A stretch of 64,000 bases of DNA, from contig CM075655.1 of NCBI GenBank assembly GCA_037953625.1, positions 21,470,001 to 21,534,000 of the forward strand, given 5' to 3'. The position numbers and the translations under genes are program-made. The stretch comes from Crotalaria pallida. Taxonomy: Eukaryota; Streptophyta; Magnoliopsida; Fabales; Fabaceae. The notes below the pieces were generated by a model. That model had not been told where the DNA came from. It was given only the letters and a program-made list of their open reading frames with translations, and ran no database searches. Below, in pieces: positions 11,154 to 24,400 of this stretch (its first letter is position 1; the number at the start of each line of letters is the position of its first letter).

Positions 11154-13778
11154 TGTAACATCCTGATTTCTTTAGCATTATAAATTATAAGTTTTATTGA
11201 AGTAAATAATTTTTCTGGAAATCAACTATTTAGGTGTTGGGTATTTTCATTAAAATACATTATGTTAATTACGTAAGTATATCTTATATATATATATTTT
11301 TAAAGTAGAATCAACTTTCTATACTTTAATTTGCTTTTGACATATTTCATATTAAACTTGTTGTAAGAACTTCAAGATCTTTAATTTTATGATCTTATAC
11401 AGGTAATTATTTGATGTTTAAATTTTTTATTATTAATATTTCTTTAAGGTGTTCTTTTATTAAATTAAAAAAAAAGAGAGGAAATAATAACTAAATATGT
11501 TTAAGTTTGTTGGCTAAATAAATAAATGAAAGTATTTTTTAAAAAAAAGGAAGAAGAAGAAGGTTTTGTGCGTGTGTGTTAGGTGTGTGTGGGCATGAAA
11601 CCCTAGTCTTCTTCTTCACCAAGGGGGTCCAGCCGCCACCCCTCCCCATCTCTACCGTCTCCCTCTTCCTTGTAATCCATGGCCACCAACCCCCTAACCA
11701 CCGTGACCACCTTCGTCCCTCCCTCTTCCATGTATCTCTCTCTCCTTCACGCACTCATTCTTTCCCTCTAACTTGCGACCTCTGTTTCTCTCACTGGACG
11801 GCCGCCGCTGTTGAAACCACGGCGCCGTCACCCACGATCTTTGGTGCTTCTCATTCGCGCTCCCACGCGCGTTCTTCTCCTCCCACCCAGTCGCGACTTG
11901 CCTTCCTCCTTGGCCACGGTTCTGCCATGGCCGCTGCTGCCAACCATGACCACCACACTCGCCACCGCCTTCAATAACCATCTTCAACGTAGCTCAATCC
12001 TCCTTCTTTCCATCTTCTTGATTTCGGATCTCAAGCTCCCTCTCTCTTGGCGGGCCGTGAATCAGATAGGGAACCACCGCCGCCCCTTCCCGTGATTTCC
12101 TTCCTCTTCGGCCGCCACCAACCACCCAACCTTTGGCCACCAAACTCCCTCACAGCCACCGCCGCACTAAATCAACCGCCATCAACGTTAATGTCACCTT
12201 CACCGGGATCGAAGATTGGGGTTTAACTCTTTTCTTGGTGCTGTGCCGTGAATGGAACCGACGCCGGTCGGGTAAGCCGTAGTTGTCACTGTTGGGTTTG
12301 GACCTATTCGACGTGAGCCGGGTCAGATTGGCGAATTTGCTTGGAATCGGGATAAGCCGAAGCAGGATCTCCCCTGCTGAGCCGCAAATCAGATTCTATT
12401 GAAACCCAGAGGTAAGAGGGGACTCTTACCTGGCTTAGGGGATAAATTCTGGGATGTTGGTAGTGATGATTAAGTGTAGAAGAATACGTATATTAATGAG
12501 CCTTAGGGTAATTAGTAATAACAGAGGATAATAGTTTAGGGAAAAATAGAACCTCTCATTAATTAATTATAATTTTAAAGGCATGCTATGATTATTGGAA
12601 GTTAATGTTTGATGAATTATATGAGAATATGCAATTGTGAATATATGTGTTTATGATGACGTGTATGTGATATCGGTTATTAATGTGGAAGGAGAGTGAA
12701 TATAAACTTAGAAATGATAGATTAATTATGAATTGAGTAAGTGTAAAAAGATAGCGAATGATTTGATAAAAAGACTATTGAACTAAGGCAACAAAATAAT
12801 TGGGTATATGGGTGTGTTGGTGAGTGAAATCTAGGGTAGTTAATATAGACCTAAAGTAAAGTATGAAAACAAATGAAAGGAAAACCTAAATGGATACTTG
12901 TGATTGAATTGGTATGGTGATTATGATGTATGCTTAAATGACAAATATGAAATTCTTGGAATGTACCTATGCTTGAATGATAAACGGGATATGTGTTGCA
13001 TCGTATAATAATTAAGTGATAAAGGGAAGATTTTAAAGTATAAGTATGAGCCTGGGGAAAATTTAAATGTATGCAAACTTGAAATTGGTATGCTAAGTGT
13101 ATGTTGTGTGAGTTGGTTAGATTTATTAAAATGTATTGATAATTAGTAGATCAAGTTGACGTGAGGATTAATTTGAATGAAAGGGAGCGTGAGGTAGAAT
13201 ATGAAGGTATGTGATAATAATATGTGAAAAATGATTATGATAAGTGTGGTATGTGCGTAATGTGGTTATGAGTTCTTGAATGTTACTTGTGAATTATTGA
13301 AGGTGATGATTGTTATGTGTGTTTAAGTGATAAATGAGGTGCATGTTGTATTGTGCAAGTGAATATGTGAGGCTTAAGGTAAGTAATTTGGGGACTTGTA
13401 AAAGAATATGAGTAATTTTGTGTATCGTATGGTAAAGGTATGAATTGAATCACGAATAAATAAATGAAAGCAAAGAGTGGAGAATTGAGTTAAAAATGTT
13501 AGATAATTTATGTAAACAGTGGAAAAGTAAGAAAATAAGTAATTGAAGAAAGCAGGATACAAAAACAAGTAAAGGAAAGAGAAAAGCATGAAATAAATGA
13601 GAATATGGGTAGAATAAAAGAAAATTAAGTGGCTGGTGTCCAGTAGGACCAGTCGTCATTAATAGACTAAGGGGCTAGTGTCCAGTATGACCAGTCGTCA
13701 TTAAAAGATAAGTGGCTGGTGTCCAGTAGGACCAGTCGTCATTAATAGACTAAGGGGCTGGTGTCCAGTAGGACCAGT
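11154..13778 (+). repeat. E1 3' LTR, first segment
   Basis: Matches the 5' LTR with a small number of substitutions up to the middle of the hairpin repeat array, where E2 is inserted. The LTR resumes at 37220. CCAGT at 13774-13778 is the left copy of the E2 target duplication. Confidence 0.9.
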
Positions 13779-14407
13779 TGTAACACCCCGCATTTTTCCC
13801 GTACGTGCGAGAACGAATTTGGTTAAAATAAACCCCGAAGTCCTGATTTATAAAAGATTTTTGGAAAAGTATTCTATGTGAATAAGAAATAAAGAATTGA
13901 TTTCAAGGATTTTTATAAATAAAAGGTCCTTATAAAAGAAAAGTGAATGATTTTGTTGAGTTGGTTTTTAAGAAATGAGTTGTGATTTTTCTAAAAAGTG
14001 ATTTTGTTTGAAATTAAGTTTTTGGATCTGTTGACTTTAAAAATTTGTAACTTTTTAACCGTAACTCGGATTTTTATGAATTTTATATCAAAACGATCGT
14101 CTTGGAACATAGATTTTGAAAATGTAATTTTCAGATTTTTCTGGATTGATTTAAGAAAATTTATTTTCAGAATGATGAAATACGAATTTTTGAGAAATTG
14201 CTTTTAAGAAAATGAATTTATTGATTTTGTTTGAGATTTTTATGTGGTGAATGCTTGTTTTAGTATGTGTGTACTGTATGATGCATGGAAATTTATTGTA
14301 TGAGTATGATTTTTAATTAATTATCTTGTTTTGTGAATTGATGAATTTAAGTAAATGAGATTAAGAAAAATAAAATGTAAAATTGCATATGTGTATGCTT
14401 CGGTTGG

Positions 14408-14477
14408 TATATGTGTGTGTATGAATGTATATATGTGTGTATGTGTGTGTATACCGTATGTATGTATGTGTGTATGA
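14408..14477. repeat. TG/TATG microsatellite in E2 LTR
   Basis: Impure TGTGTA/TATG repeat about 300 bp upstream of the TATA box; a counterpart lies at about 22107-22175 in the 3' LTR. Confidence 0.85.
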
Positions 14478-14743
14478 GCTAGGATTATAAACTTAGAGAT
14501 TAAGCAATGAGGAACCAAATAGGAAACTAAGTTAGTGTAAGTAACCAAACTAAGTGGAAACCCTAACTATGGCCAACAAGTCCTTAAGCCTAGATTGACT
14601 TCTAAGAACCTAGCCATGCCACCTTGTCCCCCTTGGCTTTGATAAACACCACCCATGCATCTTTTTGAGATGCTAAAATCGCCCCTCCCATTGTGTGCAA
14701 CCAAACCCACACCTAAGGGCACATAAGGAATTCGTGAGTTGCT

Positions 14744-14751
14744 TATATATA
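14744..14751 (+). promoter_or_regulatory. Putative E2 TATA box
   Basis: TATATATA in an otherwise mixed-composition region, followed after 60-80 bases by an A/C-rich leader (ACACAAACACAAAC) and then GA-rich sequence, as usual at plant LTR transcription starts. Conserved in the 3' LTR at about 22443-22450. Confidence 0.55.
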
Positions 14752-17700
14752 GGAGGTGCCTTAGTTTATTTTCACCCATTTCATTTCTCATCCTTCCACC
14801 GTACCAACACAAACACAAACATATTCTAAGAGACTCATCAACCTCTTAGAAAGAAAAGAAAAGAAAATAGAGAGAAAGAGAAGAGAGGGTCGAGAATGAG
14901 GTAGGAGGAGGAAGAGGAAATTTCAACCAGATCAAGTCTCACCCTTGTAGATCAAGAACCTTAGAAGCTAGAAGACCAATTCCTTTTATGGTAGGATTCA
15001 AGGAACTTGAAGAAGATTTGTAATAGTTTAAGTTTTTCTTTTCTAGTTTGTAGATCTACTTCTTTTCTTCTTGCATGTTGTTATTTTGTGTTGATCTTCT
15101 TTGATCTTGGACTTTTATGAACTAAGAATAATTTGTAATATGTTAGACCTTATGTGTGATGCCTCGGTTATGGTTCTTTTGTTGGATCTTGAAATTTTTC
15201 TAACAAATCTCTTTGCATGTTTAAATTTCTTTGCTCTAACCGTGGTTTATGTGTATGTTTATATGATTTTGATATGCTTGATGTTTGGTTAAAGCTCTTT
15301 TGTTAGATCTAATAATTTTCTAACTAAAATCCTAAAGATCTAAGAGAAAACTAAGATTTTTGTGAAAACCCAAAATGAATCTTCTTGCATGTGTATTTTT
15401 CTTGTACAACCGTGACCAAAATGTGTGTCTATGTGATTATTTGACATGAAAATCCATGATCTAAGTTTATTTATTTATAAGTGAAACTCTTTGATCTTGC
15501 ATGCCAAATCCTTTGTTAGATCTTTTATTAAAATCATGATCTATGTGTATTTTCATGATTCTTGATGAATGAAAAATATAATCTAAGCTTGATAAATACT
15601 AAAGTAAAATTATTAATCCTTGCATGTTAAATTCTTTACAAAACCGTGGCATGTGATATGTTTTATGTGTACTTGAATAATTTCATGATCTAAACTTGAT
15701 TTATGAAAGAGCTAAGTCTTAAGTTTTGTATGTGATGGTCTTCGTTGTTTTAAGTATGTGCATGTAATTATTTTGTTTGATAAATGAAAATTTAAGGTCT
15801 TTGGTTTTCATGTTGATTATAACGAAAAATCATGTTTTTCTTCATATGTATATGTTTCGTTTTTTTTAAAAAAAAAAACTAAATAGATAAAGTTTTTCTA
15901 AATGATTTCTCAAGCATAAAAAAATGTTTTGATCTAAGTGTTTGACTATGTGTATATTTATTTTCTTTTAGAAGGCCATTCGGCCATGACTAATAAATAA
16001 TAGAATCTATGCTTTTGTTTTGTGAAAAAGTGATGCATGTGTGTTAGGACTAGATTTAATGATTTTAAACATATACATGTTATTTTTGTAAAGATAAAAT
16101 TAAACCTTTATTTTTTATTGAAAAAGAACTATGAACTTGAATTTATTTTGTGAAGGATGATGTGAATGTGATGTGTTATTTTATATGTTTTATTTTATGA
16201 GTGCATGACTTGTATGTTAAAAAAGTAAATTCAAAATCCTTGTTTTGAGGCATGTTGGCTTTCGGCCATACCAGAGAAAAATAGGTAGCTATGTTTGTCT
16301 CCCATATAGGTTGCATGCATGGAAAGTTAATTGACTTTAAGGTTTGAAAAGCACATGCATGAAATGACTAAGTATTTAAAAGAAATTTTCATGTAAATTG
16401 TGATTCTAATTATTGTTTTGAGATTGTTTTGAAAATGAATTAAAAATTGTTGGTTTTCATACTGTATGCTCACGGTTTTCTAGCCTAAATTAGATAAAAT
16501 GATTTCTTAATCTTATACATTTGTTTGAGTATTAAATCTTTGCATAATTTTATATATAAGATTCGGTCAAGACATGCTAAAATGTTTAGGAATGTTTTCT
16601 TTATAAAATGACCATGATAATAGCCTTGTTATAAATGCATGATACTGTATGCTTTCTGAAAGTGTTGTGTGTTTCTTTTAATCCTTTGTGGTTTCATGTG
16701 ATTATGTGAAAAGATTGTTGGTAAAATTAAGTTAATGGATTTTAGTTTAAAAATTCATTTGTGATTAGAAATTTTTAATCACAGTGAATCGGTTTTGTTA
16801 AATAAATTGAAAGATTAAATTTAAATTATTTTCTTAAGTGTAATTAAATTAATTTGTTAAGAATAGAATTAAATTGATGGTTCTAAACGATTGAAAATGT
16901 GTGTGCTTGTGCATGTTCTAAATGCTTTGAAACCTGTATGTACTGTTTGTGTGCTAACTGAATGTGATGAATGAAATTTGTTTTGGAATTCTGTTTGTGA
17001 ATCTTGTGCGTGTGAAAAATATATGTTTGAGATTCAAAGGAATGTTTTATTTAAAAAGTATGATTTAAATAGCTTAAATTAATTTGAAATTTTTAAATAA
17101 TACCTTTTTATCAGTGCTTGACTTTGATTTGGTTTATTTCCTAGAGTTTTGGATTTTACTTACTGGTTCAAGAAAATGATTTTTATAACAAAAAGAATGA
17201 ATTTGTTTTAATGCAAAAATCTTTTTAATTATTGTTTCAAAGTTTCTTAAAAGTCTTTTATTTGAAATCTGATTTGGTTTTGGAGTCTTTGGATATTAAT
17301 AATGAATTCTTAAGAAAAGAATTATTTCAAAGAGTTTTCAAAACGAGATTAAGAATTTATCGAAAACGTTCTAACGCACGGGAAAAATGTCTAGTTCGGG
17401 TGTCGGACGCGAAGGAAATATGACGAGGTTAGCGACTGGGATATCTTGGAAAGTTTCTGGATGTGTCGTCATCCAGGTGAGTGAGAGTGCTGTGGTCCCG
17501 TGACGTGGTTGATCGCAATTCGAATAGACGGATTGCGAGAGTACCGCGAATTAGACCATACAGATATGTGTGTGTGCTAAATGTTTTGTTTGCATACTAG
17601 ATGTTTATTTGTTATGCATCACTAGATGTTTACTTGTTGCGCATACTTTATTTTGTTTAGATGTTATTTGATTTGCTTGGATAGTGAATGGTGATGCTGG

Positions 17701-18471
17701 AACTATGGGAGTAATAAGATAATGGAAAAGAGAAATAAATAAGAAGTATGAGAAATAATTGAGAAAGAAATAAATGATGAGTTGAGAACGAGGAGAAAGT
17801 ATGAGAATGTTTGAGAAAGAGAAAAAGGATAATGTGATTGAAGAAAGAGATAAAGAGTCGAGATTGGAAAGAGGAAGTGATTATGAAAGTGAGATGTGGT
17901 GTAGAGATATGATTCCTCGTACACGGTTTTGGGAAGAAGCTTAGTGTTGAGTTGAGCTTGCTCCTCCATTAACACTCACCCAAAAATGTGATTTTTGAAA
18001 AGAGTTTTTGAAAAAGAGATTTTTGAAAAGCTTTTGTGAAAATGATATTTTTGTGAAAGTTTTCGGAAACATTATTTTCGAAAAAAGTTTTGTGAAAAGA
18101 TGTTTTGAGAAAGACGAGGAAGAGATACTGAGTGTGAGTTTATGAGAATGATGATATGAGAAAGTTGATGAGATGGTGAGAATGTTGAGAATGAGATGAA
18201 AGTGATGTGAGGCCGAGGGCCATTGAGATTTTAGGGGGAATGATTGCGTTTAGTGATTGGGCTTCGTTGAAGGGATGCACCAAGGACGGGCCGATCGTGA
18301 GGATTAAGCCGCTAATTAAAACGTTAAATCCTTAAAAGACATTTACAAACGCGGTGAGGCATGAGTGTTGTATCGAAGTAGTGGAGAGGAAGATACTATG
18401 GGTATCTGCGGATACTCAGGTGGGGATTGCAGGAGGGGAGGACGATGACGGTGAAACGTCAAGAAGTCTAG

Positions 18472-18573
18472 AGTATATTTCTAGGCGGAACAACTCCACA
18501 TGTGGCACACTAACGTGGTGGGGACTGGGTCTAATGCCGTGGCACGTTCCGCACTGCAGACTAGAAATATACT
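18472..18573. repeat. Large interrupted inverted repeat in E2 LTR
   Basis: AGTATATTTCTAG (18472-18484) plus GCGGAAC (18485-18491) pair with GTTCCGC (18546-18552) and CTAGAAATATACT (18561-18573), giving a two-part stem with an eight-base bulge on one side. The 3' LTR keeps it at 26216-26317 with few changes. Confidence 0.75.
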
Positions 18574-19620
18574 ATCGCCCCCTCGATGCAAGTCTAGAAC
18601 AGTGAGAGGGACTGGAATGGGGCACTTGTGTTTGCCGCTGAGAGCGTGCCTGTTTATATATGATATGATTGATTTGAGGCTGAGTCCTCCTGGTCTGGGA
18701 CCATTTGTTTGTGTGACAGCTGTCGTGCCCGCATGGTAAAGGTCCTGTACTCCTGTTTGCTTCCGACTAGGTTGGGTGGTTGACCGAGGAGATGTAGACG
18801 TGTGTGAGCTCAATGATGTGTCCCCCTCATCATTGATGCTATTCGGGACAATAAAACTTAATAGACACAGATGTTTCAAAGAGAAGCGTATCAGAATATT
18901 AAATAATATGTACTAAGATGAGCATATAAGAAATGATTCTTGGAATGAGAGATAAGAGTGAAAGTTACGATGAAAGGAAAATGGAGTTAAGTTGTGAAAG
19001 CTCGTGAGAAAGACTCTGAGAATGTGTTATAAGAGTGTGAATGAATTAATGGGTTATGAATGATGAGTGTTGATGTGTTTAGAGTATTATGATATGTTTT
19101 ATTCTATGTGATTCATACATGCTATGTGCATTACATGTTATAGTACGTTGTTTTATTAAGTTGTATATCTTTATATTCAATTATCCGGAGACCGCATGGT
19201 CAACCCGTTAGTGTTCGGAACACTGACTCTCTCCTACCGTGTTGTCGTATCGACAATTGTTGATATTGCAACCGGTAGGTGGCATAGCGTGTAGCGATGC
19301 ATCGGTACCTCTGCAAGGAGAAGCAAGTACCAGACGAAGCTTTGAAGGGGACTCCCGAGGTGGCTGAGGGCGACAACCCCACTTGTGGACCGAGAACTTG
19401 GGCTGCTAAGATGTAAAGATGGAGAGAGAGTTTTGGTGCGTATAACTAGAAGCTAGGCAATTCCCCTGGCGGAATGTATCCCACTGTAAGTACTTAGTTA
19501 CCCTAGCTCGATCATACTGTCACCCGGCAACAGTTTTATGCAACACCGATGTTTTGATATAATTAAATGGGTTGTGTTTTCAAACTGTGTTTTGTGAACG
19601 GGTTCCAAAGTGCGGTGTCC

Positions 19621-19801
19621 TGTAACACCTCGGTTTGGAACTTGAAAAGTTTATGCAAAGTGAGAACATGAGTTTTGATTATAACCATGTTTTGAAAATC
19701 CAAATGTTCTCATCTTTTGTAACACATGTTTGTAAAAAAAAATGGCCCTAATTTTCACTACTTGAATGTAAGTTTTCAAGTTGCCGAATCGGGGTGTTAC
19801 A
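19621..19801. repeat. 181-bp inverted-repeat-bounded unit at E2 LTR end
   Basis: The unit begins TGTAACACCTCGG and ends CCGAATCGGGGTGTTACA. The arms pair imperfectly over about 28 bp, including ACTTGAAAA on one side and TTTTCAAGT on the other. It recurs at 37039-37219 as the end of the 3' LTR. Confidence 0.7.
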
Positions 19802-19805
19802 GAAA

Positions 19806-19818
19806 TGGTATCAGAGCA
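19806..19818 (+). other. E2 primer binding site (initiator Met-tRNA)
   Basis: TGGTATCAGAGCA four bases after the end of the 5' LTR. Confidence 0.9.
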
Positions 19819-21465
19819 GTGGTTAAACTAAGTAACTTTACGTGTGGACTTACATACTCTGTTGTGTGTCTCTGAGTGAGCGTTAGTATTAGATTTACGA
19901 TAGATGAGAATAGGAACGTTAAGAGTGCGCGAATGTTTTCATGGAGCGTGTCAGTTTTCGTCTACAGTGGAACGAGGGAGCAGAGATTCATGAAGTCATG
20001 GACGTCGACGTGTGATTCAAATCTTCTTTGTTGAACCCTTCTTTTGTGTGAACCCCTTTTCATTTGTAATGACCCTTAATCCATAAGAATTGTCTTTTGA
20101 CTAGAACTCTCTTTTCCTTGTTGAAGCTTTTCTTCTATAAACCCCATGTGATGCCAAATTGCTTTGGCATGGCGTTTGAGAAAAACTTTTTCTAAAAATC
20201 TTAACCCATGATTTTAATGAAGCCTTGAGTGTTGATGAACCCGAAGTTCCTTTTTGATCTTGAACCAGATAATTATCCTTCCCTAAAACTTTGATAAGAA
20301 ATTTGAATCTTGACACCCTATTCCGGCCAAGTAGATGGTTCTAGAATAGAGAGTTAGTCGTGAAGCGTTGTTAGGAAAAGGTTGCAAAGGCTAAGGAGAA
20401 TGAGGATTAGTAAGTATGGATAAGAGAAGTATGAGTCTTGAAGGAAATAGGAGTCTTAGATGAGTGGTGAGTTGCGTAAAGTGGTTAGGACTAAGAATTC
20501 TGATGTCGGATGGTCCAAAATAATGGTTTAGGTGGTGTTAAGATGTGGAAGAAATTAAGATGATATTTAGAAATTAGAGGTCATAAGTGTCCTGATTTGG
20601 GTTGTAAATGGTTAGATAGAGGTGAATAAGTGGTGATCTAGTAGAGTCAAGTAATAAGTCGGTGGAAAATTGTGGTTAGACTCTTTAAGTATTGACTCAA
20701 GGTTAGATGAACAACTAGGATTTGATATGATATTGGATGATAGAGCTCTGAATTGAGGAGTTTTGTTGGTTTAGAATTGTGGAAAGTGTAAAAAGGGTTT
20801 AGAATTGTCTAAGTTATGTGATTGAGTGTTGGAGATAAGGAGCGAGAGAGTGCATGTTTCTTGAGGATGAGTGGTTGTTAGAGTAAAAGAAAGATTTAAT
20901 GGTGATCTTAGGAGTCTGGTAAGAACCATTAGATGGTGAGATATGAGGCAATGAGAGGATAGATTGGAGCTAAGTAAAGGAAATTTTTGTAAGAGTTGAT
21001 TAAAGAGTGGTGAAGGATAGGAATATTTAAGGGTTAAGTCGGTAATAGTAAAGAGAGATATGAGTCATTTAAGTTGGGGAGTAGATCGAGATGTGAGGTC
21101 TTTAAGGATTAAATCATTTAGGCTTGAACTAATGATAAGAATTAACCCGAGTGTGGTGGTGTTTTGACCCAAATGTCCATAACCTTGTCGTCTTTGAACA
21201 CTGTTTTGTGCCTTGAACCCCTTATTCCTTTGTTGTCAATGAAACCGTATTGTTTCTACCCCACCATGTTTGTTATTGAAAATACCCCGAGAGATTACTT
21301 TTGTAAGTAATCCGTTTGATTTGCTTTTGAGAACGACGAATAGACGGTGCGTATTCGAAAATGCGACGACTGTTTCAGTGAAAAGGAAAAGAGTTTCTTC
21401 AAAGAGTTACGCGTCCACGGATTTGACAGATTCTGCACGGCATTTCTCGAGGACGAGAAATCTTT
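19819..21465 (+). other. E2 internal region, no coding content seen
   Basis: 1.65 kb with stops in all frames. I see no zinc knuckle, protease, reverse transcriptase or integrase motif on either strand. Only the end, CGAGGACGAGAAATC before the polypurine tract, resembles the usual close of Ty3/gypsy pol. Confidence 0.75.
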
Positions 21466-21478
21466 AAGGTGGGGAGAA
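21466..21478 (+). other. E2 polypurine tract
   Basis: AAGGTGGGGAGAA immediately before the 3' LTR. Confidence 0.85.
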
Positions 21479-24400
21479 TGTAACACCCCGCATTTTTCCC
21501 GTACGTGCGAGAACGAATTTGGTTAAAATAAACCCCGAAGTCCTGATTTATAAAAGATTTTTGGAAAAGTATTCTATGTGAATAAGAAATAAAGAATTGA
21601 TTTCAAGGATTTTTATAAATAAAAGGTCCTTATAAAAGAAAAGTGAATGATTTTGTTGAGTTGGTTTTTAAGAAATGAGTTGTGATTTTTCTAAAAAGTG
21701 ATTTTGTTTGAAATTAAGTTTTTGGATCTGTTGACTTTAAAAATTTGTAATTTTTTAACCGTAACTCGGATTTTTATGAATTTTATATCAAAACGATCGT
21801 CTTGGAACGTAGATTTTGAAAATGTAATTTTCAGATTTTTCTGGATTGATTTACGGAATTTATTTTCAGAATGATGAAATACGAATTTTTGAGAAATTGA
21901 TTTTAAGAAAATGAATTTATTGATTTGGTTTGAGATTTTTATGTGGTGAGTGCTTGTTTTAATATGTGTGTACTGTATGATGCATGGAAATTGATTGTAT
22001 AAGTGTGATTTTTAATTAATTATCTTGTTTTGTGAATTGATGAATTTAAGTAAATGAGATTAAGAAAAATAAAATGTAAAATTGCATATGTGTATGCTTC
22101 GGTTGGTATATGTGTGTGTATGAATGTATATATGTGTGTATGTGTGTGTATGCCGTATGTATGTATGTGTGTATGAGCTAGGATTAGAAACTTAGAGATT
22201 AAGCAATGAGGAACCAAATAGGAAACTAAGTTAGTGTAAGTAACCAAACTAAGTGGAAACCCTAACTATGGCCAACAAGTCCTTAAGCCTAGATTGACTT
22301 CTAAGAACCTAGCCATGCCACCTTGTCCCTCTTTGCTTTGATAAACACCACCCATGCATCTTTTTGAGATGCCAAAATTGCCCCTCCCATTGTGTGCAAC
22401 CAAACCCACACCTAAGGGCACATAAGGAATTCGTGAGTTGCTTATATATAAGAGGTGCCTTAGTTTATTTTCACCCATTTCATTTCTCATCCTTCCACCG
22501 TACCAACACAAACACAAACATATTCTAAGAGACTCATCAACCTCTTAGAAATAAAAGAAAAGAAAATAGAGAGAAAGAGAAGAGAGGGCCGAGAAAGAGG
22601 TAGGAGGAGGAAGAGGAAATTTCAACTAGATCAAGTCTCACCCTTGTAGATCAAGAACCTTAGAAGCTAGAAGACCAATTCCTTTTATGGGAGGATTCAA
22701 GGAACTTGAAGAAGATTTGTAATAGTTTAAGTTTTTCTTTTCTAGTTTGTAGATCTACTTCTTTTCTTCTTGCATGTTGTTATTTTGTGTTGATCTTCTT
22801 TGATCTTGGACTTTTATGAACTAAGAATAATTTGTAATATGTAGACCTTATGTGTGATGCCTCGGTTATGGTTCTTTTGTTGGATCTTGAAATTTTTCTA
22901 ACAAATCTCTTTGCATGTTTAAATTTCTTTGCTCTAACCGTGGTTTATGTGTATGTTTATATGATTTTGATATGCTTGATGTTTGGTTAAAGCTCTTTGG
23001 TTAGATCTAATAATTTTCTAACTAAAATCCTAAAGATCTAAGAGAAAACTAAGATTTTTGTGAAAACCCAAAATGAATCTTCTTGCATGTGTATTTTTCT
23101 TGTACAACCGTGACCAAAATGTGTGTCTATGTGATTATTTGACATGAAAATCCATGATCTAAGTTTATTTATTTATAAGTGAAACTCTTTGATCTTGCAT
23201 GCCAAATCCTTTGTTAGATCTTTTATTAAAATCATGATCTATGTGTATTTTCATGATTCTTGATGAATGAAAAATATAATCTAAGCTTGATAAATACTAA
23301 AGTAAAATTATTAATCCTTGCATGTTAAATTCTTTACAAAACCGTGGCATGTGATATGTTTTATGTGTACTTGATGAATAATTTCATGATCTAAACTTGA
23401 TTTATGAAAGAGCTAAGTCTTAAGTTTTGCATGTCAACCTTGTTGATGATCTTCGTTGTTTTAAGTATGTGCATGTAATTATTTTGTTTGATAAATGAAA
23501 ATTTAAGGTCTTTGGTTTGCATGTTGATTATAACGAAAAATCATGTTTTTCTTCATATGTATATGTTTCGGTTTTTTTTTAAAAAAACTAAATAGATAAT
23601 GTTTTTCTAAATGATTTCTCAAGCATAAAAAAATGTTTTGATCTAAGTGTTTGACTATGTGTATATTTATTTTCTTTTAGAAGGCCATTCGGCCATGACT
23701 AATAAATAATAGAATCTATGCTTTTGTTTTGTGAAAAAGTGATGCATGTGTGTTAGGACTAGATTTAATGATTTTAAACATATACATGTTATTTTTGTAA
23801 AGATAAAATTAAACCTTTATTTTTGATTGAAAAAAACTATGAACTTGAATTTATTTTGTGAAGGATGATGTGATTGTGATGTGTTATTTTATATGTTTTA
23901 TTTTATGAGTGCATGACTTGTATGTTTAAAAAGTAAATTCAAAATCCTTGTTTTGAGGCATGTTGACTTTCGGCCATACTAGAGAAAAATAGGTAGCTAT
24001 GTTTGTCTCCCATATAGGTTGCATGCATGGAAATTTAATTGACTTTAAGGTTTGAAAAGCACATGCATGAAATGACTAAGTATTTAAAAGAAATTTACAT
24101 GTAAATTGTGAATCTAATTATTGTTTTGAGTTTGTTTTGAAAATGAATTAAAAATTGTTGGTTTTCATACTGTATGCTCAAGGTTTTCTAGCCTAAATTA
24201 GATAAAATGATTTCTTAATCTTATACATTTGTTTGAGTATTAAATCTTTGCATAATTTTATATATAAGATTCGGTCAAGACATGCTAAAATGTTTAGGAA
24301 TGTTTTCTTTATAAAATGACCATGATAATAGCCATGTTATAGATGCATGATACTGTATGCTTTGTGAAAGTGTTGTGTTCTTCTTTTAATCCTTTGTGGT

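Larger units (their letters stand above)
5757..13778 (+). mobile_element. E1: non-autonomous LTR element, left part
   Basis: Two copies of an LTR starting TGTAACATCCTGATTTC (5757 and 11154) flank a 1.8-kb internal region with a Met-tRNA primer site and a polypurine tract. Inserted into E0; the left target site is ATCAC (5752-5756) and the right duplicate is lost in a deletion. The 3' LTR is split by E2 at 13778/37220. The internal region is too short and too broken to encode gag-pol, so the element would have needed proteins from a related Ty3/gypsy element. Confidence 0.85.
13779..19801 (+). repeat. E2 5' LTR (6023 bp)
   Basis: TGTAACACCCC to GGGGTGTTACA. From left to right: AT-rich start, TG-rich microsatellite (14408-14477), TATA box (14744), GA-rich leader, a long AT-rich tract (15000-17400) with many TTTT/AAAA runs, a short GC-rich block with a large inverted repeat (18350-18840), and an inverted-repeat-bounded tail (19621-19801). 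No reading frame with protein-like composition was seen; open frames around 18354-18879 are shared by the two LTRs only as copies. Confidence 0.9.

Noticed and set aside
18354..18879. Overlapping frames in the GC-rich block of E2 LTRs (also 26098-26623)
   Set aside because: Frames on both strands overlap the large inverted repeat; differences between LTRs show no codon bias that I can see.
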